Below are positions 14,116-21,443 of a DNA stretch of 21,443 bases, piece by piece. Source of the stretch: a virus. A program made the translations under genes and the position numbers. Within the stretch, counting starts at the first letter, position 1. Every line of letters starts with the position of its first letter. The stretch covers positions 1-21,443 of IMG/VR virus record IMGVR_UViG_3300023174_006352. The stretch is one strand, 5' to 3'. Below the pieces are notes generated by a model. That model did no database searches, was not told the origin of the DNA, and was given only the letters and a program-made list of their open reading frames with translations.

Positions 14116-14508
14116 ATGGACTACACACTACAGGCAATTTATGAGAACATGAACGTCATGGACCGCATTGAAACTCTCAATGATCAAGGCGATGTCAATA
14201 CCATGGGTACATATGGAGCCCCAGAAGAAGCATGTGAATCAGAACATGACCAGCATTTTGAACAAGAAGCCAACATGGCTGATTCAGCACTCATGGCCAT
14301 CCAAAAGCATGCACAATGCATTGCTACTGATATTCAACACATGCCACGCATTCCTGGTTGGGTTCAAGCCAAGCTTACCATTTGCTCTGAATACTTGAGT
14401 GATGTTGCAGACTTCGTAGATTATGAAGCACAAAAAATGCAGAACCAACAGTGTAGCATCAAAGCAGTTGTTATGACTGCTCCAGATGCTGCAGGTGTGT
14501 ATATGTAA
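14116..14508 (+). CDS. Unknown acidic helical protein, 130 residues
   Basis: It starts MDYTLQAIYENMNVMDR at ATG 14116, chosen over the in-frame ATG at 14080 because the late box lies 5 bases before 14116 and the longer version would overlap the previous gene. The first half is acidic and Met/Glu-rich. The second half contains RIPGWVQAKLTICSEYLSDVADFVDYE, a helical pattern (I/LPxWVQxKLTxAxxYLxxVADY) that I recall from small uncharacterised proteins of aquatic tailed phages. I know no function. A late promoter suggests a virion or assembly role. Its stop codon abuts the convergent fibre 2 stop codon with no bases between. Confidence 0.7.
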   Translation: MDYTLQAIYENMNVMDRIETLNDQGDVNTMGTYGAPEEACESEHDQHFEQEANMADSALMAIQKHAQCIATDIQHMPRIPGWVQAKLTICSEYLSDVADFVDYEAQKMQNQQCSIKAVVMTAPDAAGVYM

Positions 14509-16731
14509 TCAGAATTGCAAGAATTCAGCTTGAACACGAGCTGTCCAATAATGTGTTACAGTAGTTGGCGAATAAACAACAATACGTAATTTATCACCTG
14601 TAGCACTCATACTAGCATTCAATGTAGCTGGAATTCTCTGCGTTAAATCAGATGTTGTAGGGTAGACTGTAACAACACTAGAGCCATTGCATTTTGCAAA
14701 ACCGCGTAGAATGTAATGCAAACCAGATGAATTACTGTGTGATGATAGTCCTACAATGGTTGCTGTGTATGCATATGTTGAGTTTGGTGGTAAAGTGATT
14801 TCTTCTGTATTAGTAAGTCCATCTAAATATGCAACTGCACTACCAGCAGCATTTGTTGTTCTTCTAAACAGAAGTGTTGAACTTTTGTTATCACCATATG
14901 AACTAAAACTTCCACTACTAACAGCTAATTCACCGTAGTTGGTAGCATAAGCAGCAACACCAATGCTTGTTGAAAAGACACCACTTGCAACATTGTATTT
15001 ACCACCAACTACTGTTGAGTAAATACCACTAGATGCATTATTAGAACCACCACCAACTGTTGAATAATTTCCAGATGCAGTATTATCATATCCTCCTGCA
15101 ATTGTAGCAGAATTAGCAGATGCATCGTTACTGTATCCACCACCAACAGCTGCAAGATAAACTGCACTATTTGCAAAACCGCCTGCAATAGTAGATGTAA
15201 CACCAGATGCATTGTTAGCTGTTCCTCCGCCTACTGCTGCTGACTCTCCAGATGCTATGTTTTGAGTCCCACCAACTATCGTAGAATACTGTCCACTTGC
15301 AACCTGACTTGCATCTGATCTATACTTCTGTAAATCAGTTGCATATGCGCCTCTTGCATTGCCTCCTGCAATTGCATTGTCTGGAAATTGTGCAAGTGTA
15401 GCGCCGGTTCCTTTGGCTATCAGTGCAGCATCAATATTAGCATCAATGCCAATAGCTGATAATGCGTTTGTGTTAATTGCAGTGACAACATTAAAAGCTG
15501 TACTCAATCTGCTCCATGTTGCAGAGTTGGTTCTAGTTGTTGAATACACACTTGCATTGGATGCACTTTGCGTATTGAAGCTGCTGTAAACACTTGCATT
15601 GTTAGCACTCTGAGTACTCACTGTGCTAAACAATGGCAAAAGAGCTGCACTCTGGGTATTGACTGTTGCATAAGTACTATTCCAATCGGATGATGTTTTG
15701 CCACCAGCTGCAACTGAGTTTGCTGCAACTGTATTTGAAGTTACTGCATTTGCAGCAATGTTACCTGCTGTTGATAAATTTTGAACATACGTATAGTTGG
15801 CAGCAGGTGCTGTGATGTTGCTGCCAAAAATATTTACATTGGCTAGATTGCTATCATTGTTGCTGGTGCCCAGTATATATGATGTTGCATTTAATGCTGT
15901 ATTACTAGCACCTGCAATGATTCTTCCAGAACCAGACAAATTGCTAAATCCAGTAATGTCACCATTGTAAGCAAATGTAGTAGTTGCAATATCACTTCTG
16001 AGCACTGTAACAGGTTGGGCACCAGTTTGTCTCACAAAAAGTGCAGGTCCAATTCCATTATTGGTCACAGAGAGCGCACTAGTATTAGTAACAACAGAAT
16101 TGATAATTGTTGCTGACAATGCAGAGAGAGAGCCATTGACAAACAAGTCACCATTGACGGTCAGTGCATTGCCTCCTGTTCCATCAATGCGTTGATTACC
16201 ATTTACATACAAAACTTCACCAGCTGCAAAATTGTAATTTTGATTTATGTTGATGCCAACACTGCCTGCAGTTGTAATTCTGAACATGCTGGTCGTATTA
16301 ACTGGTTGAACTTGCACCATATCAGCCGTAGTAGTTGGATTTCTTTTGACTATGAACACTGGCAAATTGATACGAGTTGAGTCAAAAGGACCATTGATGG
16401 TCACATAATCAAACTCTTTAATACCAAAGTTAAAACCCTGACCTGTAACTGCAGTATATGCTGCATCCCACTGAGCACTATTGGAATTAGTCAGTGTAAA
16501 TACACCACTGTTGGCATTGACCTGTGAATATGCATTATCCCACTGTGCGCTCATTTGTTTGACCTTTGCATCAGATGCAGTCAAATTGGATGTAAAGACG
16601 CTGTTGAGATCAGAGATTTCTATGCGTGCAAAACCATCTGGCCCAGTTGCACCATTGTTTAAACGCAACATCATTTGATCAGCACCGTTGGCTGTATCAA
16701 CACTTTGTAAATCCGAAAAATTAGCAGACAT
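14509..16731 (-). CDS. Tail fibre 2, YadA-like repeat adhesin
   Basis: 740 residues, paralogue of fibre 1. The N-terminal attachment end (MSANFSDLQ... LRLNNGATGPDGFARI, 1-40) and the collar (AKGTGATLAQFP, then GAYATDLQKYRSDASQVASG, 439-480) match. Between them is a longer shaft with a segment VNGDLFVNGSLSALSA (192-207, typical of trimeric phage fibres) and YSTVxxQSA repeats (350-406). About seven or eight YadA-head repeats (482-590) follow, then a distinct tip of about 150 residues ending HYWTARVQAEFLQF. The tip differs from that of fibre 1, so the receptor may differ. It has its own late box 6 bases before the ATG. It follows the baseplate genes gp25, gp6 and the PKD protein, the usual place for tail-tip adhesins. 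Confidence 0.82.
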   Translation of the reverse strand: MSANFSDLQSVDTANGADQMMLRLNNGATGPDGFARIEISDLNSVFTSNLTASDAKVKQMSAQWDNAYSQVNANSGVFTLTNSNSAQWDAAYTAVTGQGFNFGIKEFDYVTINGPFDSTRINLPVFIVKRNPTTTADMVQVQPVNTTSMFRITTAGSVGININQNYNFAAGEVLYVNGNQRIDGTGGNALTVNGDLFVNGSLSALSATIINSVVTNTSALSVTNNGIGPALFVRQTGAQPVTVLRSDIATTTFAYNGDITGFSNLSGSGRIIAGASNTALNATSYILGTSNNDSNLANVNIFGSNITAPAANYTYVQNLSTAGNIAANAVTSNTVAANSVAAGGKTSSDWNSTYATVNTQSAALLPLFSTVSTQSANNASVYSSFNTQSASNASVYSTTRTNSATWSRLSTAFNVVTAINTNALSAIGIDANIDAALIAKGTGATLAQFPDNAIAGGNARGAYATDLQKYRSDASQVASGQYSTIVGGTQNIASGESAAVGGGTANNASGVTSTIAGGFANSAVYLAAVGGGYSNDASANSATIAGGYDNTASGNYSTVGGGSNNASSGIYSTVVGGKYNVASGVFSTSIGVAAYATNYGELAVSSGSFSSYGDNKSSTLLFRRTTNAAGSAVAYLDGLTNTEEITLPPNSTYAYTATIVGLSSHSNSSGLHYILRGFAKCNGSSVVTVYPTTSDLTQRIPATLNASMSATGDKLRIVVYSPTTVTHYWTARVQAEFLQF
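14962..15288 (-). repeat. YadA-head-type repeats in fibre 2
   Basis: Tandem 14-15-residue units of the type YSTIVGGxxNxASGx, the same beta-roll pattern as in fibre 1. Unit lengths are less regular (14 mixed with 15), closer to the classical 14-residue YadA head repeat. Confidence 0.75.
15514..15684 (-). repeat. Shaft repeats in fibre 2
   Basis: Successive units TYATVNTQSA, LFSTVSTQSANNA, VYSSFNTQSASNA and VYSTTRTNSATW. They share the YSTVxTxSA core with the shaft repeats of fibre 1, but are contiguous and four in number. Confidence 0.65.
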
Positions 16732-16737
16732 ATGAAT

Positions 16738-16745
16738 TATTTATC
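16738..16745 (-). promoter_or_regulatory. Late-type promoter of fibre 2
   Basis: GATAAATA on the minus strand, 6 bases before the ATG at 16731, in the 52-base gap after the PKD-protein gene. No other signal is seen in that gap. Confidence 0.65.
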
Positions 16746-16783
16746 AGCTGGCACTGATTAACAATTGCAAGTTTACATTAAAG

Positions 16784-19048
16784 TCAGATTAATGCTAAAT
16801 CTGCACTCAAAGTATTCATTAGCAATGTAGATGCACCATCATCCAAGTAGAAAAATCCTAGTGTTGCATAACCAGGTAGAGCATCAATGGATTCATCATC
16901 AAACAACTGCAAACCTGCAGCAATCTTGTATTGCAACATGTTGTCCATGATGCCACCATTGCTGGTCCACTGTGCAAAGCTGCTCTGTGTTTCACTTAAA
17001 GTATTGTTGTTGTTACTCCAATCAATGATGCCTTCCAACTGAGCATTTTGTGCTGTAGTTTTGTATGAATAAAAAATGTAATAATCCTCTACATTGATGT
17101 TGGTCTTGTCTTGTGGTAAAACCAAAGGCCATCCCCACTGATCTAAATAGTTCACAACATCACTAAGCAGATATGTTTGATAACTTGGAAGGTATGATGC
17201 TGGAACCCAAAGACCATCACTGCCTCTATACACAGGAATATTGGTATTGCACAACACATATTTGCCACTGAATCGTTCATATGCAACAATGTATGCTGCG
17301 TCACCTGTACCAAATGCACTGAGGCTAGCTGTTGCAAAGTCAAGTTTTTGTCCTAGATTTCTGCCGTAATATTCATTGTTTACATAACCTAAACTTTCAA
17401 AGTTTTGTTTGTAAATGTTGCGAGATCCCCACAATTTGCTGTGCTTGATGCTGCATAAATCCATTTGTGTTCTCAAATCAGAAGGTGCAGCAAATTTCAG
17501 TGAGTCAAAATGTTGCAAGCTCTCTCCAGCCATCTGATACATGCTATCCAATGCATCAATGTTGCATTCATCAATGCTGACATTGTTGGCTACAAAGTTA
17601 GCAGTTTTTTCATATATTCTTTTGCCCAATGCATTGTTGTCTGCAGATGCATCACCCAAAATTGGACCCAAAACAACATCAAAGAATTGATCTGTATTCT
17701 GCAATGATTCTTGGAATCTGTAGCTTTTGATGGTTGATAAGTAGTCAAAATCTTCATTGAATTTGTTGGCTACATAAACACCAGCATTGCTGTAAACATT
17801 GAATTCATTGGATGTTCCTTGAATTGTTGCAACAGTGCCTTGTGTTGTAGTCATATTACCATATGCACTCAAATACAAATTGTTTGCTACAAATGGAACT
17901 GTAACATAGCCTCTGAAGAAGCCACCACGAGGATAAAATTGCAAATTGCCAAAATCACTGCGAACAATGCATTGAGCAACAGCTTCAGAGCCACTCATGA
18001 CTGCAACAAATACTGTGTTGTTGACTATGCTGCTGATAGCAGCAACTTGTGAAAGCTTGTAACCATTTTTAACAGCATCATTGTTGCTGTTGGTTGCACG
18101 CACAACAAATGGTATTTTGGCATCTACATAGTTGTTGCTGTTGATGGTGAATGCAGAACCAATGTGGTCAATGCCATTGCTGGAAAATGTCAGCTTTTGT
18201 GCAGCATTGGATGATACAGTGTAGTACATGGTATCTGCAGCCATTTGCAATACACTGTATTGAGGATACAGTTTGCTGCTCAATTGAGCAGTTTGCAAAT
18301 CAACAAATTTGCTGGTATCAAATTTGACAGATACAATGGGATGGCCTGGCAAATCATCTACATAGTAAATGGTTGCAATGCCACTGGATCCAGCAAAAAT
18401 GCTGCCTGCATCTGTTTCAAGACAGTTGATGATGTTAGTACCGCTGAGTTTAACATAAATGCTCTCATCTGTTGTAGTGATGCTGTCAACGCAATTGTAA
18501 TCAACTGCACCAGTTGGCAATGTCACAGGCTGTAAAAATTTACTGACTGTTTGCAAGTGTACATCTGCATCTTGCAAAAATGATGCTGCATCAACAAAAC
18601 TGCTTGCTGACTCATCAACACGCAACTGAATAACTGGCTCAGTTGGTTGATTTTGCCATGTGTTGTATCTGGTGATGATCAGTGGATTTGCAATTGTGGA
18701 TGCAGTCAACTGTGTGCTGGTTGCTGATAAAACAATGTTGTCTGCAACGTAATTGAATACGCTCAATGTTTGTATGTTGCTGCTGTAAACTGCATTGGCA
18801 CTGCTGTACATGTACAGAGTTGCATTGTAGTTGCCAGGCATGCTGTAACTGTGTTGTGCAGTCAGTGCAGTTGAAGTAGCACCATCGCCAAAGCTCCACA
18901 AAATTCTGGTATCAGACAAAAATGCAAATGCACTGTTGTTGAATGTGAATGTAAAAGGACAAATGCTGAGAGAGTAACCAGTCAGTGCTGCAATGCCAGC
19001 AAAGTTGGTTACAGCAAAGTCAAATGGAATGGGTGTTATATAACTCAT
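16784..19048 (-). CDS. Baseplate-type structural protein with N-terminal PKD domain
   Basis: 754 residues. Residues 45-85 carry a PKD-domain signature: ILWSFGDG (W51, FGDG 53-56), then HSYSMPGNY (66-74) closing the Ig-like fold. PKD domains commonly bind carbohydrate or other surface proteins. The rest (beta-rich to about 420, then mixed) is unfamiliar. Features include FNEDFDYLSTIKSYRFQESLQ at about 430-450, CSIKHSKLWGSRNIYKQNF in the C-terminal half, and LDQWGWPLVLPQDK. It starts with an ATGA overlap on the gp6 gene and is read after gp25 and gp6. In T4, gp6 is followed by gp7, a large wedge protein, so a gp7-like role is the best guess from position. I could not align it to gp7 from memory. 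Confidence 0.75.
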   Translation of the reverse strand: MSYITPIPFDFAVTNFAGIAALTGYSLSICPFTFTFNNSAFAFLSDTRILWSFGDGATSTALTAQHSYSMPGNYNATLYMYSSANAVYSSNIQTLSVFNYVADNIVLSATSTQLTASTIANPLIITRYNTWQNQPTEPVIQLRVDESASSFVDAASFLQDADVHLQTVSKFLQPVTLPTGAVDYNCVDSITTTDESIYVKLSGTNIINCLETDAGSIFAGSSGIATIYYVDDLPGHPIVSVKFDTSKFVDLQTAQLSSKLYPQYSVLQMAADTMYYTVSSNAAQKLTFSSNGIDHIGSAFTINSNNYVDAKIPFVVRATNSNNDAVKNGYKLSQVAAISSIVNNTVFVAVMSGSEAVAQCIVRSDFGNLQFYPRGGFFRGYVTVPFVANNLYLSAYGNMTTTQGTVATIQGTSNEFNVYSNAGVYVANKFNEDFDYLSTIKSYRFQESLQNTDQFFDVVLGPILGDASADNNALGKRIYEKTANFVANNVSIDECNIDALDSMYQMAGESLQHFDSLKFAAPSDLRTQMDLCSIKHSKLWGSRNIYKQNFESLGYVNNEYYGRNLGQKLDFATASLSAFGTGDAAYIVAYERFSGKYVLCNTNIPVYRGSDGLWVPASYLPSYQTYLLSDVVNYLDQWGWPLVLPQDKTNINVEDYYIFYSYKTTAQNAQLEGIIDWSNNNNTLSETQSSFAQWTSNGGIMDNMLQYKIAAGLQLFDDESIDALPGYATLGFFYLDDGASTLLMNTLSADLALI

Positions 19049-20874
19049 GCAGCGTCTATTACTTTGATTTGAGAATCCAACAATTCAGGTTGATACAAAT
19101 ATGGATACATGAAATACTGCAGTTGTTTGTTTTGTGTTTGCAAAGCAACGTCATTGTTTGGATACAATGGATTCCAAGTCAAAAAGCTGATGCCTGGAGT
19201 TGATATTTCAGTACCATCTACTGTACGCACAGTGTTGATGGCACTGACGCCACCAATGTTGAGCAATGTCAAGGAAAGTTGTGTCAAATTGATGGATTGA
19301 CCCAATGCATTGTTGCTGCTGGCAAAAAAGTCTACAATGGCATTTTTGACTGCTGACTTGATTTGATTGGTACTGGTCTTTAGTGCAGCATCTCTGGTAA
19401 CAACCAAAGAACTCTGAGCCAATAAATCTGTGGACAAGGTCTCACCAGGCAGTGCAGTTGCAACAGCATATGCTCTATAAACAGGATCACTGGGTATTAC
19501 TTCTACATTGGCCAAGCTCTGATTGCCCAATTGATTGATCATCAACTGTTTGAGAGATGCAGACAACAATTGTGGCTCAGCATTGTTGAGCAAATACAAG
19601 TTGGGTACAACAAAGCAGTAGACATTGTTGAAATCACATGCATCGTAGAAGTTGACTTGATTCAACAAGATGCCAGCATCATCATTAGGTTGATTGAGTC
19701 CAATGTCATAAAAATATTTGACATACTCTTCAACATACAGTTTGTTGTTAACAGTTTTGCTGGATATAATGATGTTGGCAAAATTCTTCGCAACAAACAA
19801 ATCAAAATCATTGGTTGTTACAATTCTGTTCTGAGAAGCAAACAATCTAGGTGCATTGGTTCTGATGTCTTGCACACTTTCCATGAGTTTGGGTTGAGTG
19901 GATTGAGCAGTGTTGATGATGGTCAAATATGCCAATTGCTGTGGTGTCAAATAGTTGGAATCAACAGAAGTTGTATCTGCATTGATGGCTCTCAACTTGC
20001 TGGTGTTGAGTTCAACAAAATTGCCTTGCAGTGTACTGCTTTCTATGATGCCATTGCGACCATTGCTGACCAAATAGTAGATGGCAATTTCTTCATTGGC
20101 TAACAGTTGACGTCCAAATATACCATCCCCAAATTTGATTTCATATCGGCCGTTCTCATTGAATCTGCGTTCAAAAGCTTTAGTATTGGCTTGTGACAAA
20201 TACAAGGAAGATGTTTCCAAGTACTGATACCATTTGTTGTCTGTATTCTCTTTGACATATACAAAAATATTGTTGTTGTCAATGAATCTTTCTTGAGTTG
20301 GCTGCGCATCTGTGTTTTCATCCACAATGGTGAATGTTTCAAATGGTTGTCCAATGGCAAACAGTGCATCATATTCTGCAAACTGTCCTTGATACAACAA
20401 ACTCTGACTACCAATGCTGTCAATGGTTTCAGAGCCAGCAGAAGTCTTTTCAAAGTAAATATCATTGGCAATGGAGTAAATGGTACCGCCGCTGTTGATG
20501 AAAGAAAACTGTCGCAATGCATAGTTGCCCATGGACAAATCTGGAGATGCAACAGCACTCATGGATACAATGCTGGTTTGTGGGCCAGTGGGCTTGTAGC
20601 CAATGAGATTCACAATCTTGTTCATGTTCTCATAAATTTCAGCTTGACTGAAGTAACTCTCTGCACTTTGTTTGTTGAGGTAAAACAACAATGTATGGTA
20701 TGAATATGCAAGAATATCAATGAGTGAACTCAAGTTGCTGCCTTCAAAAAACTGGTCTGTAAATTGACCAGAATTGCGCAGCCTTTGCAACATAAATGCT
20801 TTCATGCTCTGAGCATCAAAAGATGCATAAGCATTTTGTGGCAAGTTGAATTCTGTGAGTGTAGAGTTAGACAT
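19045..20874 (-). CDS. 6: Baseplate wedge protein gp6
   Basis: 609 residues; T4 gp6 is 660. It is the core wedge subunit that dimerises to form the inner ring of the baseplate and belongs to the baseplate-J-like family. The N-terminal block is characteristic: MKAFMLQRLRNSGQFTD, then SLIDILAYSYHTLLFYLNKQSAESYFSQA and NMNKIVNLIGYKPTGPQTS. The middle has RYEIKFGDGIFGRQL, the FGDG.+G turn of the family, and RLFASQNRIVTTNDFDLFVAKNF, the (A)..R.VT..D+ motif. It starts 3 bases after the gp25 stop codon and overlaps the PKD-protein gene by ATGA, so the three are one translational unit. There is no ribosome site of its own. Confidence 0.9.
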   Translation of the reverse strand: MSNSTLTEFNLPQNAYASFDAQSMKAFMLQRLRNSGQFTDQFFEGSNLSSLIDILAYSYHTLLFYLNKQSAESYFSQAEIYENMNKIVNLIGYKPTGPQTSIVSMSAVASPDLSMGNYALRQFSFINSGGTIYSIANDIYFEKTSAGSETIDSIGSQSLLYQGQFAEYDALFAIGQPFETFTIVDENTDAQPTQERFIDNNNIFVYVKENTDNKWYQYLETSSLYLSQANTKAFERRFNENGRYEIKFGDGIFGRQLLANEEIAIYYLVSNGRNGIIESSTLQGNFVELNTSKLRAINADTTSVDSNYLTPQQLAYLTIINTAQSTQPKLMESVQDIRTNAPRLFASQNRIVTTNDFDLFVAKNFANIIISSKTVNNKLYVEEYVKYFYDIGLNQPNDDAGILLNQVNFYDACDFNNVYCFVVPNLYLLNNAEPQLLSASLKQLMINQLGNQSLANVEVIPSDPVYRAYAVATALPGETLSTDLLAQSSLVVTRDAALKTSTNQIKSAVKNAIVDFFASSNNALGQSINLTQLSLTLLNIGGVSAINTVRTVDGTEISTPGISFLTWNPLYPNNDVALQTQNKQLQYFMYPYLYQPELLDSQIKVIDAA

Positions 20875-20876
20875 AA

Positions 20877-21380
20877 TTAGACAAAATAGTATCCATTGGC
20901 ATTGAGATAGGTTTTGATGATGTATTCATCAACTCCAATGAATGGGATAGCAACATCGATATTTATCTCATATTGACTGTTATCATAATCAGGAATCACA
21001 GTGACTTCATTGACAATGATGCGAGGTTCAAAAATAGTGAGATTGTTGAGCACTTGATTTTGAATGATAGTTGCAATGCCATCTGATACTGCTTCAAACA
21101 AATAATCACGCAAATCAATTCCAAATTCAGGATTCAAAATCTTTTCACCTGGTGATGTTAAAAACATATTAACGATGCTGTTGCGAATGGCACCTACATC
21201 ATAATTAGCTTTGAGGTCAGTTATCTGGCTGGGCTTGAAAAGCTCAATGTCATTGAGTTGTGCAAAATTATCAGACAAGTCCAAATCAACAAAAATAAAC
21301 TGCTCATCCTGTCTGGTTTGTGGTGCAGGAACGCGCAGAATAGGCTTTACTTGTTGAAAATTTACATTAATATTGGCCAC
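20877..21380 (-). CDS. 25: Baseplate wedge protein gp25 (lysozyme-like wedge family)
   Basis: 167 residues; T4 gp25 is 132. Wedge protein that joins the central hub to the wedge beside gp6 and gp53 and nucleates sheath assembly. DVGAIRNSIVNMFLTSPGEKILNPEFG (61-87), with its LNPEFG motif, is diagnostic of the GPW/gp25 family. The following DLRDYLFEA and C-terminal ..YEINIDVAIPF fit as well. The start is a GTG at 21380: the next in-frame Met is at residue 72, inside the conserved block, and a late box lies exactly 5 bases before the GTG. About 35 extra N-terminal residues distinguish it from T4. It heads the gp25-gp6-PKD transcript. Confidence 0.9.
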   Translation of the reverse strand: MANINVNFQQVKPILRVPAPQTRQDEQFIFVDLDLSDNFAQLNDIELFKPSQITDLKANYDVGAIRNSIVNMFLTSPGEKILNPEFGIDLRDYLFEAVSDGIATIIQNQVLNNLTIFEPRIIVNEVTVIPDYDNSQYEINIDVAIPFIGVDEYIIKTYLNANGYYFV

Positions 21381-21385
21381 ACTCT

Positions 21386-21393
21386 TATTTAAG
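21386..21393 (-). promoter_or_regulatory. Late-type promoter of the gp25-gp6 operon
   Basis: CTTAAATA on the minus strand, 5 bases before the GTG at 21380. It faces away from a second box at 21404-21411. AAGAG lies in the gap but is too close to the GTG to serve as a normal ribosome site. Confidence 0.65.
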
Positions 21394-21403
21394 CACCAGG
21401 ATG

Positions 21404-21411
21404 CATAAATA
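21404..21411 (+). promoter_or_regulatory. Late-type promoter of the rightward gene at the window edge
   Basis: CATAAATA, 7 bases before ATG 21419. It is divergent from the gp25 promoter with only 10 bases between the two boxes, like the pair at 6214-6237. Confidence 0.5.
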
Positions 21412-21418
21412 ATCTGTA

Positions 21419-21443
21419 ATGAATCACAAGTTTTTACCTATAG
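21419..21443 (+). CDS. Start of a rightward gene (cut by window end)
   Basis: ATG followed by codons for MNHKFLPI, open to the window end. It is called only because a late box sits at the same distance as at the fibre 1 and 6494 genes and because leftward gp25 begins 39 bases away. Product unknown. Confidence 0.4.

Noticed and set aside
19531-20103. A 190-residue open frame on the plus strand opposite gp6.
   Set aside because: gp6 motifs are continuous on the minus strand here. The antisense frame has no recognisable motif, promoter or ribosome site.
1-21443. tRNA genes, CRISPR arrays, insertion sequences, attachment sites.
   Set aside because: None was visible by eye on either strand. The only tandem repeats are coding repeats in the two fibres.

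Overview
This window looks like part of the virion-structure region of an A+T-rich, T4-like contractile-tailed phage (myovirus), probably from an aquatic environment. The T4-type proteins recognised by motif and length are the gp14 neck protein, tail tube (gp19-like), tail sheath gp18, gp4 head-completion nuclease, and gp25 and gp6 of the baseplate wedge. The host is not visible. The accessory content (YadA-type fibres, sugar-nucleotide genes, sulfotransferase, PD-(D/E)XK nuclease) and the low GC recall marine T4-like phages of cyanobacteria or SAR11. No alignment or profile search was run; all names rest on motifs, length and context.

Layout. (1) 1-870 +, the 3' part of gp14. (2) 852-4203 -, a cassette read from fibre 1 (YadA-like repeats) to a GT8-type glycosyltransferase to a sulfotransferase. 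(3) 4263-5376 +, a PD-(D/E)XK nuclease and a small partner, ending at a bidirectional terminator. (4) 5452-6207 -, an acid-rich, possibly prohead-core protein. (5) 6293-9764 +, two small unknown genes, tail tube and tail sheath, then a terminator. (6) 9817-14508 +, gp4, a membrane-anchored GH19 lysin, a three-gene dTDP-rhamnose cassette (epimerase/reductase, RmlB, RmlA) and two small unknowns. (7) 14509-21380 -, read from gp25 to gp6 to a PKD-domain baseplate-type protein to fibre 2. (8) The first codons of another rightward gene begin at 21419. There is no gene-free stretch over 300 bases; the longest gap is about 85 bases, and no tRNA, IS or CRISPR was seen.

How the parts fit. gp25, gp6 and the PKD protein would build the baseplate. 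gp18 and the tube protein form the contractile tail. gp14 and gp4 finish the head and join it to the tail. The two fibres share an attachment end and collar but have different tips. The rml cassette would supply activated rhamnose, and the GT and sulfotransferase could decorate a virion or cell-surface glycan.

The most striking non-gene signal is a T4-late-promoter-like box, NNTAAATA. It sits only 5-7 bases upstream of the start codon of ten genes, on both strands. If T4 late-promoter geometry holds, transcription would begin at or within two bases of the start codon, so most late mRNAs would be leaderless. Only one gene in the window (6293) shows a clear Shine-Dalgarno sequence.
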